A DNA stretch of 64,000 nt. It comes from Halomonas ramblicola (GTDB taxonomy: Bacteria > Pseudomonadota > Gammaproteobacteria > Pseudomonadales > Halomonadaceae). The stretch is from NCBI RefSeq assembly GCF_030409215.1, contig NZ_JAUFPL010000018.1:157219-221218 (forward strand), given 5' to 3'. The position numbers and the translations under genes were made by a program. The notes under the pieces were generated by a model. That model was given only the letters and a program-made list of their open reading frames with translations, was not told the origin of the DNA and ran no database searches. Positions 9,799 to 19,000 of this stretch are shown piece by piece; position 1 is the stretch's first letter; every line of letters begins with the position of its first letter.

Positions 9799-11052
9799 TC
9801 AGGTGGGGTGGCGGTCGGCCAGGCAGGCCAGGGCGCGGCGCATCACCGCCCGGGCCAGCTCGCGCTTGGGTTGCGGCGCCAGGGATTCCCGGTCCAGATC
9901 GTCGCCGCTCGGCGACGTTTCGTCCCGGGTCGAGGGGCGCCGCCACAGCAGCAGGGCGGCGTTGTCGTCGCTCCCGAAACCGAGCCCGGCGCGGGAGACG
10001 TCGTTGGCGACGATCATGTCCAGGCCCTTGCGGGTCAGCTTGTCCCGGGCGTAGGTCTCGAGGTCGCGGGTCTCGGCGGCGAAGCCCACCACCAGGGGGC
10101 GGCGCGCCTCGGGCAGGGCGGCCACCTCGGCGATGATGTCGGGGTTCTTCACCAGGCGCAGGGTCAGGCCGTCCTCGCCCTCCACCTTCTTGATCTTGTG
10201 CGCGGCGGCGTTCTCGGCGCGGTAGTCGGCCACGGCGGCGCAGCCGATGAACAGCTCGCTCTCCCCGGCCAGGCGCAGGGCCGCCTCGTGCATCTCGAGC
10301 GCCGTCTCCACCTCGGTGCGTTCCACACCGGCCGGGCAGGGCAGGGTGACCGGGCCGCTGATCAGGCGCACCCGCGCGCCCAGGGCGGCGGCGGCCTCGG
10401 CCAGGGCGTAGCCCATCTTGCCGGAGCTGTGGTTGGAGAGGTAGCGCACCGGATCCAGCGGCTCCCGGGTGGGGCCGGCGGTGATGGTGACGGTCAGGCC
10501 GCCGGCCGTCGAGGTGCCGGGCAGGGCGGCGAGGATCGCCTCGGGCTCCAGCATGCGCCCCGGCCCCACGTCGCCGCAGGCCTGGTCGCCGCTGTCGGGA
10601 CCCAGCAGCGTCCAGCCGTCCTCGGCGAGCCGTGCGGCATTGCGACGGGTGGCCGGGTGGCGCCACATGGCCTGGTTCATGGCCGGGGCCATCACCTTGT
10701 CGGCCTCGCTGGCCAGGCACAGGGTGGTGAGCAGGTCGTCGGCCAGGCCACCCGCCAGCCGCGCCATCAGGTCGGCGGTGCCGGGGGCGATCAGGATGAT
10801 ATCGGCCCAGCGGGCCAGCTCGATATGCCCCATGCCGGCCTCGGCCTCGGGGTCGAGCAGCGAGGTGCGCACCGCCTCGCCGGTCAGGGCCTGCAGGGTC
10901 AGGGGGGCGATGAAGGCCTGGGCGCCCTCGGTCATGACCACCCGCACCTCGGCCCCGGCCTGCTTGAGCAGGCGGGCGAGCTGGGCGCTCTTGTAGGCGG
11001 CGATGCCGGCACTGATGCCGAGCAGCAGGCGCCGTCCGGAAAGCGAAGACAT
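9799..11052 (-). CDS. coaBC: Bifunctional phosphopantothenoylcysteine decarboxylase/synthase
   Basis: 417 residues, a fused CoaC-CoaB (Dfp) protein making 4'-phosphopantetheine for coenzyme A. The N-terminal flavodoxin-like decarboxylase half shows [10 protein letters not shown], the His in [10 protein letters not shown], the PAMNQAMW motif and the redox Cys in [11 protein letters not shown]. The C-terminal CTP-dependent synthase half starts near residue 190 with [16 protein letters not shown] and includes CAAVADYR and KIKK. It is the first gene of the leftward coaBC-dut-algC-argB-slmA run and diverges from radC. Confidence 0.96.
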   Translation of the reverse strand: MSSLSGRRLLLGISAGIAAYKSAQLARLLKQAGAEVRVVMTEGAQAFIAPLTLQALTGEAVRTSLLDPEAEAGMGHIELARWADIILIAPGTADLMARLAGGLADDLLTTLCLASEADKVMAPAMNQAMWRHPATRRNAARLAEDGWTLLGPDSGDQACGDVGPGRMLEPEAILAALPGTSTAGGLTVTITAGPTREPLDPVRYLSNHSSGKMGYALAEAAAALGARVRLISGPVTLPCPAGVERTEVETALEMHEAALRLAGESELFIGCAAVADYRAENAAAHKIKKVEGEDGLTLRLVKNPDIIAEVAALPEARRPLVVGFAAETRDLETYARDKLTRKGLDMIVANDVSRAGLGFGSDDNAALLLWRRPSTRDETSPSGDDLDRESLAPQPKRELARAVMRRALACLADRHPT

Positions 11053-11164
11053 GGGCGAGACCCCGGGAAGCTGGTCAGGCGCCTACCTTACCATCGGCGT
11101 CGCACCTTGCGTAGCCGGCGAGGCGGCTACACTGGGGACAGGAAAGACAGGCAGGGAGGCGAAA

Positions 11165-11839
11165 ATGTCGATCAGGGACTGGCCGGAGGGCGAACGCCCC
11201 CGGGAGAAGCTGCTGGCGTTGGGTTCGGAGGCGCTGTCGGATGCCGAGTTGCTGGCGATCTTCCTGCGTGTGGGGGTGGCCGGGCGCTCGGCGGTGGACC
11301 TGGCCCGCGACCTGCTCGCCGCCTTCGGCGGGCTGCGTCCGCTATTGGAGGCGGACCGCGAGCGCTTCTGCGCCGAGCGCGGTCTGGGCGCGGCCAAGTT
11401 CGTGCAGCTGCAGGCGGTGCTGGAGCTGTCGCGGCGCCACCTGGCCAGCCAGCTGGCCCGCGGCGAGGCCCTCACCTCGCCGTCGCTGGTACGCGCCTAC
11501 CTGGCCGCGCAGCTGCGCCACCTGGGCCACGAGGAGTTCGCCGCGCTGTTTCTCGACACCCAGCATCGGGTGATCCGCTATGAGTCGCTGTTCCGCGGCA
11601 CCCTGGACAGCGCCTCGGTCTATCCCCGGGAGGTGGCGCGCCGGGCGCTGGAACTGGGCGCCGGGGCCCTGATCTTCGCCCACAACCATCCCTCCGGGGT
11701 GGCCGAGCCCAGCGACGCCGACCGGCGCATCACCGAGCGGCTACGCGAGGCGCTGTCGCTGTTCGAGATCCGCGTGCTCGACCACTTCGTGGTGGGCGAT
11801 GGCGAAGTCGTCTCCTTCGCCGAGCGCGGCTGGCTGTAG
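11165..11839 (+). CDS. radC: RadC family JAB/MPN-domain protein
   Basis: 224 residues. The N-terminal helix-hairpin-helix region ([21 protein letters not shown]) is followed by the metalloprotease-like JAB domain with AHNHPSG followed by a downstream Asp. The role is uncertain: radC is named after a recombination/repair locus, but the E. coli radC102 allele was later shown to lie in recG. The start at 11165 has GGGAGG 5 bp upstream and gives the usual length; a longer reading frame from 11003 would overlap coaBC. It is divergent from coaBC, as in many gammaproteobacteria. Confidence 0.93.
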   Translation: MSIRDWPEGERPREKLLALGSEALSDAELLAIFLRVGVAGRSAVDLARDLLAAFGGLRPLLEADRERFCAERGLGAAKFVQLQAVLELSRRHLASQLARGEALTSPSLVRAYLAAQLRHLGHEEFAALFLDTQHRVIRYESLFRGTLDSASVYPREVARRALELGAGALIFAHNHPSGVAEPSDADRRITERLREALSLFEIRVLDHFVVGDGEVVSFAERGWL

Positions 11840-11854
11840 CCCCTTTTCACAGAC

Positions 11855-11883
11855 ATGACGCCGGGCGTCGCTTCCTCTATAAT
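11855..11883 (+). promoter_or_regulatory. Candidate promoter P1 upstream of rpmB
   Basis: A perfect -10 TATAAT at 11878-11883 lies 17 bp after ATGACG (11855-11860), just after radC. It would give a leader of about 255 nt containing a CGGCCCC/GGGGCCG hairpin near its 5' end. Confidence 0.45.
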
Positions 11884-12006
11884 GGCGTCTCGGCTGCGCT
11901 CGGCCCCGGAAGGTCGGGGCCGAATCCTATCCCGCCTGCCATCCGTCAGTCGCCTTCCGCGTCGTCCCCGCCGTCGCGGGTCGCGCCACGTCCATGTGCA
12001 CCGGGC

Positions 12007-12035
12007 TTGTCCGGCGAGGCGGTCTCTGGTATAAA
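12007..12035 (+). promoter_or_regulatory. Candidate promoter P2 for rpmB-rpmG
   Basis: TTGTCC at 12007-12012 and TATAAA at 12030-12035 are separated by 17 bp. This is the best match close to the ribosomal protein genes. Confidence 0.55.
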
Positions 12036-12145
12036 GTGCAGCCTTTGAATTCCCTTGGGTCAAATGTCACGGGGTCACCCGGTTTGCCCGACAGGTTTTG
12101 AACACTCAGGTTATTGAACGCCTGGCCCAGTGGTTGGAGGCTCCC

Positions 12146-12382
12146 ATGTCCAAAGTATGTCAGGTTACCGGCAAGCGCCCGGTGACTGGTAACAACGTTT
12201 CACACTCCCAGCGCAAGACCCGCCGTCGCTTCTTGCCGAACCTGCACACCCATCGCTTCTGGGTGGAGTCCGAGAATCGCTTCGTCAAGCTGCGCGTCTC
12301 CTCCAAGGGCATGCGCATCATCGACAAGAAGGGCATCGAGGCGGTGCTCGGCGACATCCGCAAGCGCGGCGAAGCCGTCTAA
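12146..12382 (+). CDS. rpmB: 50S ribosomal protein L28
   Basis: 78 residues, the standard bacterial L28 length, starting [12 protein letters not shown] with the conserved [12 protein letters not shown]. The ATG at 12146 has GGAGG at 12136-12140. An upstream in-frame TTG at 12098 lacks a ribosome site and would add a non-conserved extension. The gene is followed 27 bp later by rpmG, the usual pair. It is a cytoplasmic large-subunit component. Confidence 0.97.
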   Translation: MSKVCQVTGKRPVTGNNVSHSQRKTRRRFLPNLHTHRFWVESENRFVKLRVSSKGMRIIDKKGIEAVLGDIRKRGEAV

Positions 12383-12409
12383 GCGATTTCCACCTAGGGA
12401 GCAGCAGTC

Positions 12410-12565
12410 ATGCGCGACAAGATCAGAATGGTGTCCAGTGCCGGTACCGGCCACTTCTACACCACCGACAAGAACAAGCGGAACACCCCGGACAAGCTCG
12501 AGATGAAGAAGTTCGACCCGGTGGTCCGCAAGCACGTGATGTACAAGGAAGCCAAGATCAAGTAA
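12410..12565 (+). CDS. rpmG: 50S ribosomal protein L33
   Basis: 51 residues: starts [19 protein letters not shown], ends [11 protein letters not shown] and a TAA stop, which is the L33 family length and pattern. AGGGAG at 12396-12401 precedes the ATG. It has no CXXC zinc pairs, so it is the Cys-minus type of L33. It is co-transcribed with rpmB and followed by a 10-bp hairpin before mutM. Confidence 0.97.
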   Translation: MRDKIRMVSSAGTGHFYTTDKNKRNTPDKLEMKKFDPVVRKHVMYKEAKIK

Positions 12566-12602
12566 GCCTTGGTCGTCTTCCGCAGGTGTTCTTGCCTGAC
12601 TC

Positions 12603-12640
12603 CCTGAACCCGGCCTCGTGGTCGGGTTCAGGCGTTTGTA
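12603..12640 (+). terminator. Hairpin between rpmG and mutM
   Basis: A 10-bp perfect stem (CCTGAACCCG at 12603-12612 with CGGGTTCAGG at 12623-12632) is followed by only a short GTTTG tract. It is a probable terminator or partial attenuator between the ribosomal operon and mutM. Confidence 0.55.
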
Positions 12641-12651
12641 GCGAGCGAATC

Positions 12652-13488
12652 ATGCCCGAACTGCCCGAAGTCGAGACCACCCGCCGCGGCATCGCCCCCC
12701 ACCTGGAGGGGCGCGAGATCGGCGAGGTGATCGTGCGCCAGCCGCGGTTGCGCGTGCCGGTGCCGGCCGACCTCGTCGATCGCCTGGTGGGGGCGCGCGT
12801 CGGTGCGCTCTCGCGACGCGCCAAGTACCTGCTGGTGCCCCTGACCACGGGGGGCGAAGGCGGCGAGGCCGGCACCTTGCTCTGGCACCTGGGCATGTCC
12901 GGCAGCCTGCGCATCGCGCGGCTCGGTGAACTGCCCAGGAAGCACGACCACCTCGATGTGGTACTCGACGACGGGGCCATCCTGCGCTACCACGACCCAC
13001 GCCGCTTCGGCTTCGTCGACTGGCTGGCGGACGGCGTCGAGGGCGACCCGCGCCTGGCGCGCCTGGGCCCGGAGCCGCTCTCCACCGCCTTCGACGGCGA
13101 ACGCCTCCATCGCCTCTCCCGCGGTCGCCGCCTGGCGGTGAAGCCCTTCCTGATGGACAACGCCGTGGTGGTGGGGGTGGGCAACATCTACGCCGCCGAG
13201 GCGCTGTTCCTGGCCGGCATCGACCCGCGGCGCGCCGCCGGGCGCATCTCGCTCGAGCGCTACGCGCGCCTGGTCGCGGCGGCGAAGGAGGTGCTGGCCG
13301 CCGCCATCACCCAGGGCGGTACCACCCTGCGCGACTTCGTCGGCGGCACCGGTGAGCCCGGCTACTTCAAGCAGCGCCTCAACGTCTACGGGCGCCACGG
13401 CCAGCCGTGCCGGCGCTGCGGCGCCGAGCTGCGCCTCGTCACCCTGGGCCAGCGGGCCAGCGTGTTCTGTGGCCACTGCCAGACCTGA
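12652..13488 (+). CDS. mutM: Formamidopyrimidine-DNA glycosylase (Fpg/MutM)
   Basis: 278 residues. It excises 8-oxoguanine and formamidopyrimidines and nicks the abasic site. The start [14 protein letters not shown] gives the catalytic Pro and Glu directly after Met, so the ATG at 12652 must be right. A longer frame from 12586 would bury the N-terminal proline. The C-terminal zinc finger has CRRC and CGHC pairs about 16 residues apart. It follows rpmBG as in many gammaproteobacteria. Confidence 0.97.
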   Translation: MPELPEVETTRRGIAPHLEGREIGEVIVRQPRLRVPVPADLVDRLVGARVGALSRRAKYLLVPLTTGGEGGEAGTLLWHLGMSGSLRIARLGELPRKHDHLDVVLDDGAILRYHDPRRFGFVDWLADGVEGDPRLARLGPEPLSTAFDGERLHRLSRGRRLAVKPFLMDNAVVVGVGNIYAAEALFLAGIDPRRAAGRISLERYARLVAAAKEVLAAAITQGGTTLRDFVGGTGEPGYFKQRLNVYGRHGQPCRRCGAELRLVTLGQRASVFCGHCQT

Positions 13489-13513
13489 TCCTTCCTCCTG
13501 TCGAGAGAATCCC

Positions 13514-14707
13514 ATGACCCTGCCCTCCCTGCGCCTGAAGAAGAACGCCGACCGTCGCCTCAAGGCCGGCCACCTGTGGCTCTACTCCAACGAGATCGAC
13601 ACCGAGGCCACGCCGCTCAAGGGCCTCGAGCCGGGCCGGCAGGTGGTGGTGGAGGCCGCCAATGGCAAGGCCCTGGGCGTGGCCTACGTCAACCCGCACT
13701 CGCTGATCTGTGCGCGCCTGGTCTCCCGCGACCCGAAGCAGGGGCTCGATCGCTCGCTGCTGGTACATCGCCTCAACCAGGCACTGGCCCTGCGCGAGCG
13801 CCTCTTCGCCCAGCCCTTCTATCGCCTGGTGAACGGCGAGGGGGATCTGCTGCCGGGCCTGGTGGTCGACCGCTTCGGCGATGTCCTGGTGGTGCAACTC
13901 AACACCGCCGGCATGCAGGCAGTGGCCGAAGAGCTGCTCGACGCCCTGGACAAGGTGCTCTCGCCGACCACCGTCGTGCTGCGCAACGATACCTCCGGGC
14001 GTCGCCAGGAGGGGCTCGAGCTCGGCGTCGAGGTGGTCAGGGGCGAGCTGCCCGAAACGGTGCTGCTGGAGGAGAACGGCGTGCGCTTCACCGCCCCGGT
14101 GCTCGACGGCCAGAAGACCGGCTGGTTCTATGATCACCGGGTCAACCGCGCCTGGCTCAATGGCCTGGTGGCCGGCAAGCGGGTGCTCGACCTGTTCAGC
14201 TACGTGGGGGGCTGGGGCGTGCAGGCGGCGGCCCACGGTGCCCGCGAGGTGCTCTGCGTGGACGCCTCCGGTGCCGCCCTGGAGCGGGTGGCCGAGAATG
14301 CCGCCCTCAACGGCCTGCACGAGCAGGTGGCGGTGGGCGAGGGCGACGCCTTCGAGGCCCTGGCCGCGCTCAAGGCCGAGGACGAGCAGTTCGACGTGGT
14401 GATCCTCGATCCGCCGGCCTTCATCAAGAAGCGCAAGGACATCCCCAACGGCGAGCGCGCCTACGGCCGGCTCAACCGCGAGGCGATGCGCCTGCTGGGG
14501 CGCGATGGCCTGCTGCTCTCGGCGTCGTGTTCCATGCACCTGGCGCCGGAACGCCTGGTGGAGGTGGTGCGCGGTGCGGTGCGCCACCAGGACCGTCACG
14601 GCCAGATCCTCTTCCAGGGCCACCAGGGGCCGGACCATCCGGTGCATCCGGCGATCCCCGAGACCGCCTACCTCAAGGCCCTGGGTGTGCGGGTCTTCCG
14701 CGATTGA
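13514..14707 (+). CDS. rlmI: Class I SAM-dependent rRNA cytosine methyltransferase (RlmI family)
   Basis: 397 residues, matching the E. coli RlmI (YccW) length. RlmI makes m5C1962 in 23S rRNA. An N-terminal PUA-like RNA-binding domain (LKKNADRRLKAGHLWLYSNEI) precedes a Rossmann domain with the SAM motif VLDLFSYVGGWGVQAA and the catalytic DPPAF. A later SCSMH contributes the second cysteine region. The ATG at 13514 is 26 bp after mutM. Close paralogues such as RlmK/L-like enzymes share the fold, so the exact target base is inferred. Confidence 0.85.
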   Translation: MTLPSLRLKKNADRRLKAGHLWLYSNEIDTEATPLKGLEPGRQVVVEAANGKALGVAYVNPHSLICARLVSRDPKQGLDRSLLVHRLNQALALRERLFAQPFYRLVNGEGDLLPGLVVDRFGDVLVVQLNTAGMQAVAEELLDALDKVLSPTTVVLRNDTSGRRQEGLELGVEVVRGELPETVLLEENGVRFTAPVLDGQKTGWFYDHRVNRAWLNGLVAGKRVLDLFSYVGGWGVQAAAHGAREVLCVDASGAALERVAENAALNGLHEQVAVGEGDAFEALAALKAEDEQFDVVILDPPAFIKKRKDIPNGERAYGRLNREAMRLLGRDGLLLSASCSMHLAPERLVEVVRGAVRHQDRHGQILFQGHQGPDHPVHPAIPETAYLKALGVRVFRD

Positions 14708-14713
14708 GGTGAA

Positions 14714-14746
14714 ATGGCGGCGCTCGCAATGTCACTACGTCTATGA
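14714..14746 (+). other. Possible 10-codon leader ORF coupled to the DUF2007 gene
   Basis: ATG at 14714 is preceded directly by GAGGTGAA and reads M-A-A-L-A-M-S-L-R-L then TGA. The TGA overlaps the ATG of the next gene (ATGA at 14743-14746). The downstream gene itself has no purine-rich site, so this mini-ORF may deliver ribosomes to it. Inference from layout only. Confidence 0.35.
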
Positions 14747-15066
14747 CGGACTTTCAGCCTGTACGCGTCTTCGCCCACTCCAATGCCCTGCTGGTCAGCC
14801 ATATCCACAATGTGCTGACCGCGGCCGGCATCCCCGCGGAGCTGCGCAACCTGACCCTGGGCGGTGGCGCCGGTGAGTTGCCCCTCGGCGAGTGCGAGCC
14901 CGAAGTGTGGGTCAGGCCCCATAACCGAGCGCGCGCCGAGGCGTTGATCCACGATGCCCTGGAGGGCCGCAGCGAGGCGCCTGCCTGGACCTGCCCCGGT
15001 TGCGGAGAGCACCTGGAGGGGACCTTCGACACCTGCTGGAACTGTGGCGCTCACCGCCCCGACTGA
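14743..15066 (+). CDS. DUF2007 domain protein with C-terminal zinc ribbon
   Basis: 107 residues. The N-terminal part (about 1-75: VRVFAHSNALLVSHIHNVLTAAGI, then EVWVRPHNRARAEALI) matches the DUF2007 putative signal-transducing fold. The C-terminus holds two Cys pairs, CPGC and CWNC, 16 residues apart between pair centres, a small zinc ribbon. Function unknown. The start lacks a convincing ribosome site and sits inside the stop of a 10-codon ORF, suggesting coupling. It lies 35 bp after the RlmI-type gene. Confidence 0.75.
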   Translation: MTDFQPVRVFAHSNALLVSHIHNVLTAAGIPAELRNLTLGGGAGELPLGECEPEVWVRPHNRARAEALIHDALEGRSEAPAWTCPGCGEHLEGTFDTCWNCGAHRPD

Positions 15067-15255
15067 TCTCCGTCGCCTCGCCCGCCCGGCCGCCGGAAGG
15101 TTTTCTGTCGGCCGCCCTCTGGATCGGAGGATTTTTGGCTAAGCAGCGAGGATCCATGGACTTTTATTGAAGTGGCGCCTGGGCTCTTCGTGGATGATCT
15201 GCCTGTGCTGTAATGGGGAGGAAACCTACCCAACAAGAGTACGCAGGAGGAGCCC

Positions 15256-16371
15256 ATGCAGATCGCCGTTCCCCGGGAGATCAAGAACCACGAGTACCGT
15301 GTCGCCCTGACGCCCACCGGCGCCCGGGAGCTGGTGGCGCGTGGCCACCGGGTCACCGTCCAGGCCGGGGCGGGCGAGGGGGCCGGCTTTCCGGACGCCG
15401 CCTTCGAAGCCGCCGGTGCCCGCCTCGAGGCCGACGTGGCCAGGGTCTGGGACGAGGCCGAAGTGATCCTCAAGGTCAAGGAGCCCCAGGCCGAGGAGGT
15501 CGCGCGCCTGAGGCAGGGCCAGACCCTGTTCACCTACCTGCACCTGGCCGCCGAGGAGTCGCTGACCCGCGGTTTGCTGAAAAGCGGGGCCACCTGCATC
15601 GCCTACGAGACCATCACCGACCGCCAGGGCGGCCTGCCGCTGCTGGCGCCGATGAGTACCGTGGCCGGTCGCATGGCCATCCAGGCCGGCGCCCACAGCC
15701 TGGAGAAGGCCCAGGGCGGTGCCGGGGTGCTGCTGCCCGGGGTGCCCGGCGTGGCGCCGGCCAGGGTCGCCGTGATCGGCGGCGGCGTGGTGGGCGAGAA
15801 CGCCGCGCGCATGGCGCTGGGCCTGGGTGCCGAGGTCACCGTGCTGGACAAGTCGATCCCGCGCCTGGAGACCCTCGACGACCGCTACCAAGGCCGCATG
15901 AAGACGGTGTTCTCCACCGCCGACGCCATCGACGAGGCGGTGCGCGAGTCCGACCTGATCGTCGGCGCCGTGCTGATCCCCGGCGCCGCCGCGCCCAAGC
16001 TGATCACCCGCGCCATGCTGGCCGACATGCAGCCGGGCAGCGTGCTGGTGGACGTGGCCATCGACCAGGGCGGCTGCTTCGAGACCAGCCGGCCCACCAC
16101 CCACGCCGAGCCCACCTATGTGGTGGACGGCATCGTCCACTACTGCGTGGCCAACATGCCGGGCGCGGTGGCGCGCACCTCCACCCTGGCGCTGACCAAC
16201 GCCACCCTGCCGTTCGTGATCGCGCTCGCCGACAAGGGCTGGAAGCAGGCGCTGGCCGATGATCCGCACTTCGCGGCCGGCCTCAACGTCCACGACGGCC
16301 AGGTGACCTACGCCGCAGTGGCCGAGGCCTTCGGCCTGGAGAGCGTCGATGCCACGGACCTGTTGAGTTGA
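15256..16371 (+). CDS. ald: Alanine dehydrogenase
   Basis: 371 residues, the family length. It reversibly oxidises L-alanine to pyruvate and ammonia with NAD. The N-terminal catalytic domain carries Lys73/Lys75 (ILKVKEP) and His96 (YLHLA). The NAD-binding loop is [15 protein letters not shown] at about 172-186. The C-terminal [16 protein letters not shown] closes the active site. AGGAGG lies 8-9 bp upstream of the ATG. It stands alone, with a 189-bp gap upstream in which I see no confident promoter and no other gene. Confidence 0.95.
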   Translation: MQIAVPREIKNHEYRVALTPTGARELVARGHRVTVQAGAGEGAGFPDAAFEAAGARLEADVARVWDEAEVILKVKEPQAEEVARLRQGQTLFTYLHLAAEESLTRGLLKSGATCIAYETITDRQGGLPLLAPMSTVAGRMAIQAGAHSLEKAQGGAGVLLPGVPGVAPARVAVIGGGVVGENAARMALGLGAEVTVLDKSIPRLETLDDRYQGRMKTVFSTADAIDEAVRESDLIVGAVLIPGAAAPKLITRAMLADMQPGSVLVDVAIDQGGCFETSRPTTHAEPTYVVDGIVHYCVANMPGAVARTSTLALTNATLPFVIALADKGWKQALADDPHFAAGLNVHDGQVTYAAVAEAFGLESVDATDLLS

Positions 16372-16450
16372 AGCGGGGGCTCCGGTCGCCTTGATCGGGG
16401 CCTCGCGTTACCATAGCGGGCATTCCCGAACAGCAGAGTCCGCCTACCCC

Positions 16451-17476
16451 ATGAGTGCAGTTTCCGAGAAGACACGCGTTCTTACCGGCATCACCACCAC
16501 CGGCACGCCCCACCTGGGCAACTACGTGGGGGCCATCAAGCCCGCCATCGCCGCGAGCCAGGATCCCGGCGTCCAGTCCTACTACTTCCTCGCCGACCTG
16601 CACGCCCTGATCAAGTGCCAGGATCCGCGGCGCGTCCAGGAGTCGCGTCGGGAGATCGCCGCCACCTGGCTGGCCCTGGGCCTGGATACCGACAACGCCG
16701 TCTTCTACCGCCAGTCGGACATCCCCGAGATTCCCGAGCTCACCTGGATGCTCTCCTGCGTCTGCGCCAAGGGGCTGATGAACCGCGCCCACGCCTACAA
16801 GGCGGCGGTGGCGGAGAACGAGGCCGCCGGCGACCTGGACCCCGACCGCGGCGTGACCATGGGCCTGTTCGGCTACCCGGTGCTGATGGCCGCCGACATC
16901 CTGATGTTCAACGCCCGGAAGGTGCCGGTGGGCCGCGACCAGATCCAGCACATCGAGATGGCCCGCGACATGGCCGGCCGTTTCAACCACCTCTACAAGG
17001 GCCAGTACTTCACCCAACCCGAGGCGGTGGTGGACGAGCGGGTGGAGGTGTTGAACGGCCTCGATGGGCGCAAGATGTCCAAGAGCTACAACAACACCAT
17101 CCCGCTGTTCGTTTCCGAGAAGAAGCTGCTCAAGCTGGTGCGCAAGATCAAGACCAACTCCCTGGAGCCCGGGGAGCCCAAGGATCCCGATACCTGCACC
17201 CTGTTCCAGATCTACTCCGCCTTCGCCACCACGGAGGAGACCGCCGCCATGCGTCAGGAATACGAGGGCGGCATCGGCTGGGGCGAGGCCAAGAACCGCG
17301 TCTTCGAGTACCTCAACGAGCACCTCCGCGAACCCCGCGAGCGCTACCAGGCCCTCATGGAGGATCCCGGCTACATCGAGACGGTGCTGCAGAAGGGCGC
17401 CGAGCGCGCCCGTGCCGAGGCGGCCCCCTTCATGGATCGCCTGCGCCAGGCGGCGGGGCTCGGCCGCTTCGCCTGA
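16451..17476 (+). CDS. trpS: Tryptophanyl-tRNA synthetase
   Basis: 341 residues, the normal compact bacterial TrpRS. It charges tRNA-Trp. The class I HIGH-like motif is TGTPHLGNY at about residues 17-25, and the KMSKS loop is present as GRKMSKSYNN near 207. The Trp-pocket region GLFGYPVLMAADIL is intact. The ATG at 16451 begins MSAVSEKTRVLTG; a TTG 60 bp upstream would give a non-conserved extension. The ribosome site is weak. Confidence 0.96.
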   Translation: MSAVSEKTRVLTGITTTGTPHLGNYVGAIKPAIAASQDPGVQSYYFLADLHALIKCQDPRRVQESRREIAATWLALGLDTDNAVFYRQSDIPEIPELTWMLSCVCAKGLMNRAHAYKAAVAENEAAGDLDPDRGVTMGLFGYPVLMAADILMFNARKVPVGRDQIQHIEMARDMAGRFNHLYKGQYFTQPEAVVDERVEVLNGLDGRKMSKSYNNTIPLFVSEKKLLKLVRKIKTNSLEPGEPKDPDTCTLFQIYSAFATTEETAAMRQEYEGGIGWGEAKNRVFEYLNEHLREPRERYQALMEDPGYIETVLQKGAERARAEAAPFMDRLRQAAGLGRFA

Positions 17477-17590
17477 CCGAGCCCGATTGCGCCGCGACCC
17501 GGATACCATCGGAGCGCTCCCTCCGGTGGTTTCTCATGCCGGGAGGCAATGCTCGTCATAGTCTTTATGCATTTCCCTTATCCTGAGTAA

Positions 17591-17604
17591 AATACTAAGG
17601 TATT
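17591..17604. promoter_or_regulatory. Inverted repeat upstream of the YeeE/YedE gene (possible operator)
   Basis: AATAC-TAAG-GTATT is a perfect 5-4-5 inverted repeat that overlaps a -10-like TAAAAT at 17588-17593 in an unusually AT-rich 45-bp island. Operators of sulfur-responsive repressors often sit at such positions, but no regulator gene is adjacent. Operator function is inference. Confidence 0.35.
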
Positions 17605-17658
17605 CGGCCTCGGGGGCGTGTCCGGGCCCCGCTCCGATTCCCGACACTGGAGGATGCC

Positions 17659-18864
17659 ATGACGCAAGCCCTGTTATCGCGCCGGTCGTCGCCGCTCGTG
17701 CCGGTCGCCATCGCCGCCCTGTTGCTGGGCGCCCTGGCCGTGGGGAGCGTCTTCGGGGCGCGCAGTGGCGTGTTGATGGTGGTGGGCGGCCTGCTGGGCA
17801 TGGCGCTCTACCATGCCGCCTTCGGCTTCACCGCCGCCTGGCGGGTGTTCATCACCGAGCGGCGTGGCCGCGGCTTGCGTGCCCAGATGGTGATGCTGGC
17901 CATCGCCGTGTTGCTGTTCTTCCCAGCCCTGGGGGCCGGCAGCCTGTTCGGCCAATCGGTCTACGGCTTCGTGGCGCCCATTGGCGTCTCGGTGGTGGTC
18001 GGTGCCTTCCTGTTCGGCGTCGGCATGCAGCTCGGCGGCGGCTGCGCCTCCGGCACCCTGTTCACCGCCGGCGGCGGCAATGCCCGCATGCTGATCACCC
18101 TGCTGTTCTTCATCGTCGGCTCGCTGATCGGCACCGCCCACTTCAGTTGGTGGCAGGGCCTGCCGGCCTTCCGGCCGGTCTCCCTGGTGAGCGTCGCCGG
18201 CACCGGTGGCGGCATCGCCATCAGCCTGGCCCTGTTCGCTGCCATCGCCGCCTTCACCCTGGTCTTGGAGAAGCGCCGGCATGGCGGGCTGGAGCAGGCC
18301 CCCAGGGTGGATGCCGGCCGGCGGCGCTGGCTGACCGGCCCCTGGCCGCTGCTGGCCGGTGCGGTGGCACTCGCCCTGCTCAACTTCGCCACCCTGGCCC
18401 TGGCGGGGCGTCCCTGGGGCATCACCTCCGCCTTCGCGCTGTGGGGGGCCAAGGGGTTCGAGGCCCTCGGCGGCGACGTCTCCGCTTGGGGCTACTGGCA
18501 GTCGCCGGGCAATGCGGCGGCCCTGGAGGCCAGTGCCTGGAGCGACATCACCACGGTGATGAACGTCGGCATCATGCTCGGGGCCCTGGCGGCGGCCTCG
18601 CTGGCGGGTCGCTTCGCGCCCAACTTCCGCATCCCGGCCAGGTCCGTGCTGGCGGCGGTGATCGGTGGGCTGATGCTCGGCTATGGCGCCCGTCTGGCCT
18701 TCGGTTGCAACATCGGCGCCTACTTCAGCGGCATCGCCTCGGGCAGCCTGCACGGCTGGGTGTGGCTGGTGGCGGGCTTTGCCGGCAACATGCTGGGCGT
18801 GAAGCTGCGGCCCCTCTTCTTCGCCGGCGAGGCCGGGCGTCGGCCCGCGGCCAAGGGCTGCTGA
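17659..18864 (+). CDS. YeeE/YedE family membrane transporter (thiosulfate/sulfur-type)
   Basis: 401 residues with about ten hydrophobic segments and the two-fold repeat of the YeeE/YedE (TsuA) family. Each half has a conserved glycine-rich loop with a cysteine: [20 protein letters not shown] in the first half and [20 protein letters not shown] in the second. Characterised relatives import thiosulfate through cysteines, and others carry sulfur or selenium compounds; the substrate here is not shown. TGGAGGATGCC precedes the ATG. The gene stands alone, downstream of an AT-rich putative promoter/operator. Confidence 0.88.
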   Translation: MTQALLSRRSSPLVPVAIAALLLGALAVGSVFGARSGVLMVVGGLLGMALYHAAFGFTAAWRVFITERRGRGLRAQMVMLAIAVLLFFPALGAGSLFGQSVYGFVAPIGVSVVVGAFLFGVGMQLGGGCASGTLFTAGGGNARMLITLLFFIVGSLIGTAHFSWWQGLPAFRPVSLVSVAGTGGGIAISLALFAAIAAFTLVLEKRRHGGLEQAPRVDAGRRRWLTGPWPLLAGAVALALLNFATLALAGRPWGITSAFALWGAKGFEALGGDVSAWGYWQSPGNAAALEASAWSDITTVMNVGIMLGALAAASLAGRFAPNFRIPARSVLAAVIGGLMLGYGARLAFGCNIGAYFSGIASGSLHGWVWLVAGFAGNMLGVKLRPLFFAGEAGRRPAAKGC

Positions 18865-18891
18865 GACCCGTCGCCCGGGATCCGTTCGCAT

Positions 18892-18915
18892 GCGCCCCGG
18901 CCCTGGCCGGGGCGC
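18892..18915 (+). terminator. GC-rich hairpin after the YeeE/YedE gene
   Basis: GCGCCCCGGCC (18892-18902) and GGCCGGGGCGC (18905-18915) form an 11-bp perfect stem with a minimal loop. No T tract follows, so termination efficiency is uncertain. Confidence 0.45.
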
Positions 18916-19000
18916 GGTCGCTGCGAGCATGGTAGAGTGTGCGGTCAAGGCGCCCCGAGAGCGTCAATGGCCCGTTCCAGTCACCCTACCGAGAGCAGAG

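Noticed and set aside
9308..10720. A 470-codon minus frame extending dut upstream through coaBC
   Set aside because: Only the last 156 codons are dUTPase and have a ribosome site; the rest is an out-of-frame reading of coaBC.
11107..11133. TTGCGT and TACACT as a radC promoter
   Set aside because: Boxes are reasonable but the spacer is 15 bp; too weak to list as a feature.
15067..15255. Hairpin CGGCCG/CGGCCG near 15090-15115 as a terminator or riboswitch before ald
   Set aside because: Short stem, no T tract, no known riboswitch core.
16391..16417. TTGATC followed by TACCAT/CATAGC as a trpS promoter
   Set aside because: Spacing is only 12-15 bp, outside the usable range.
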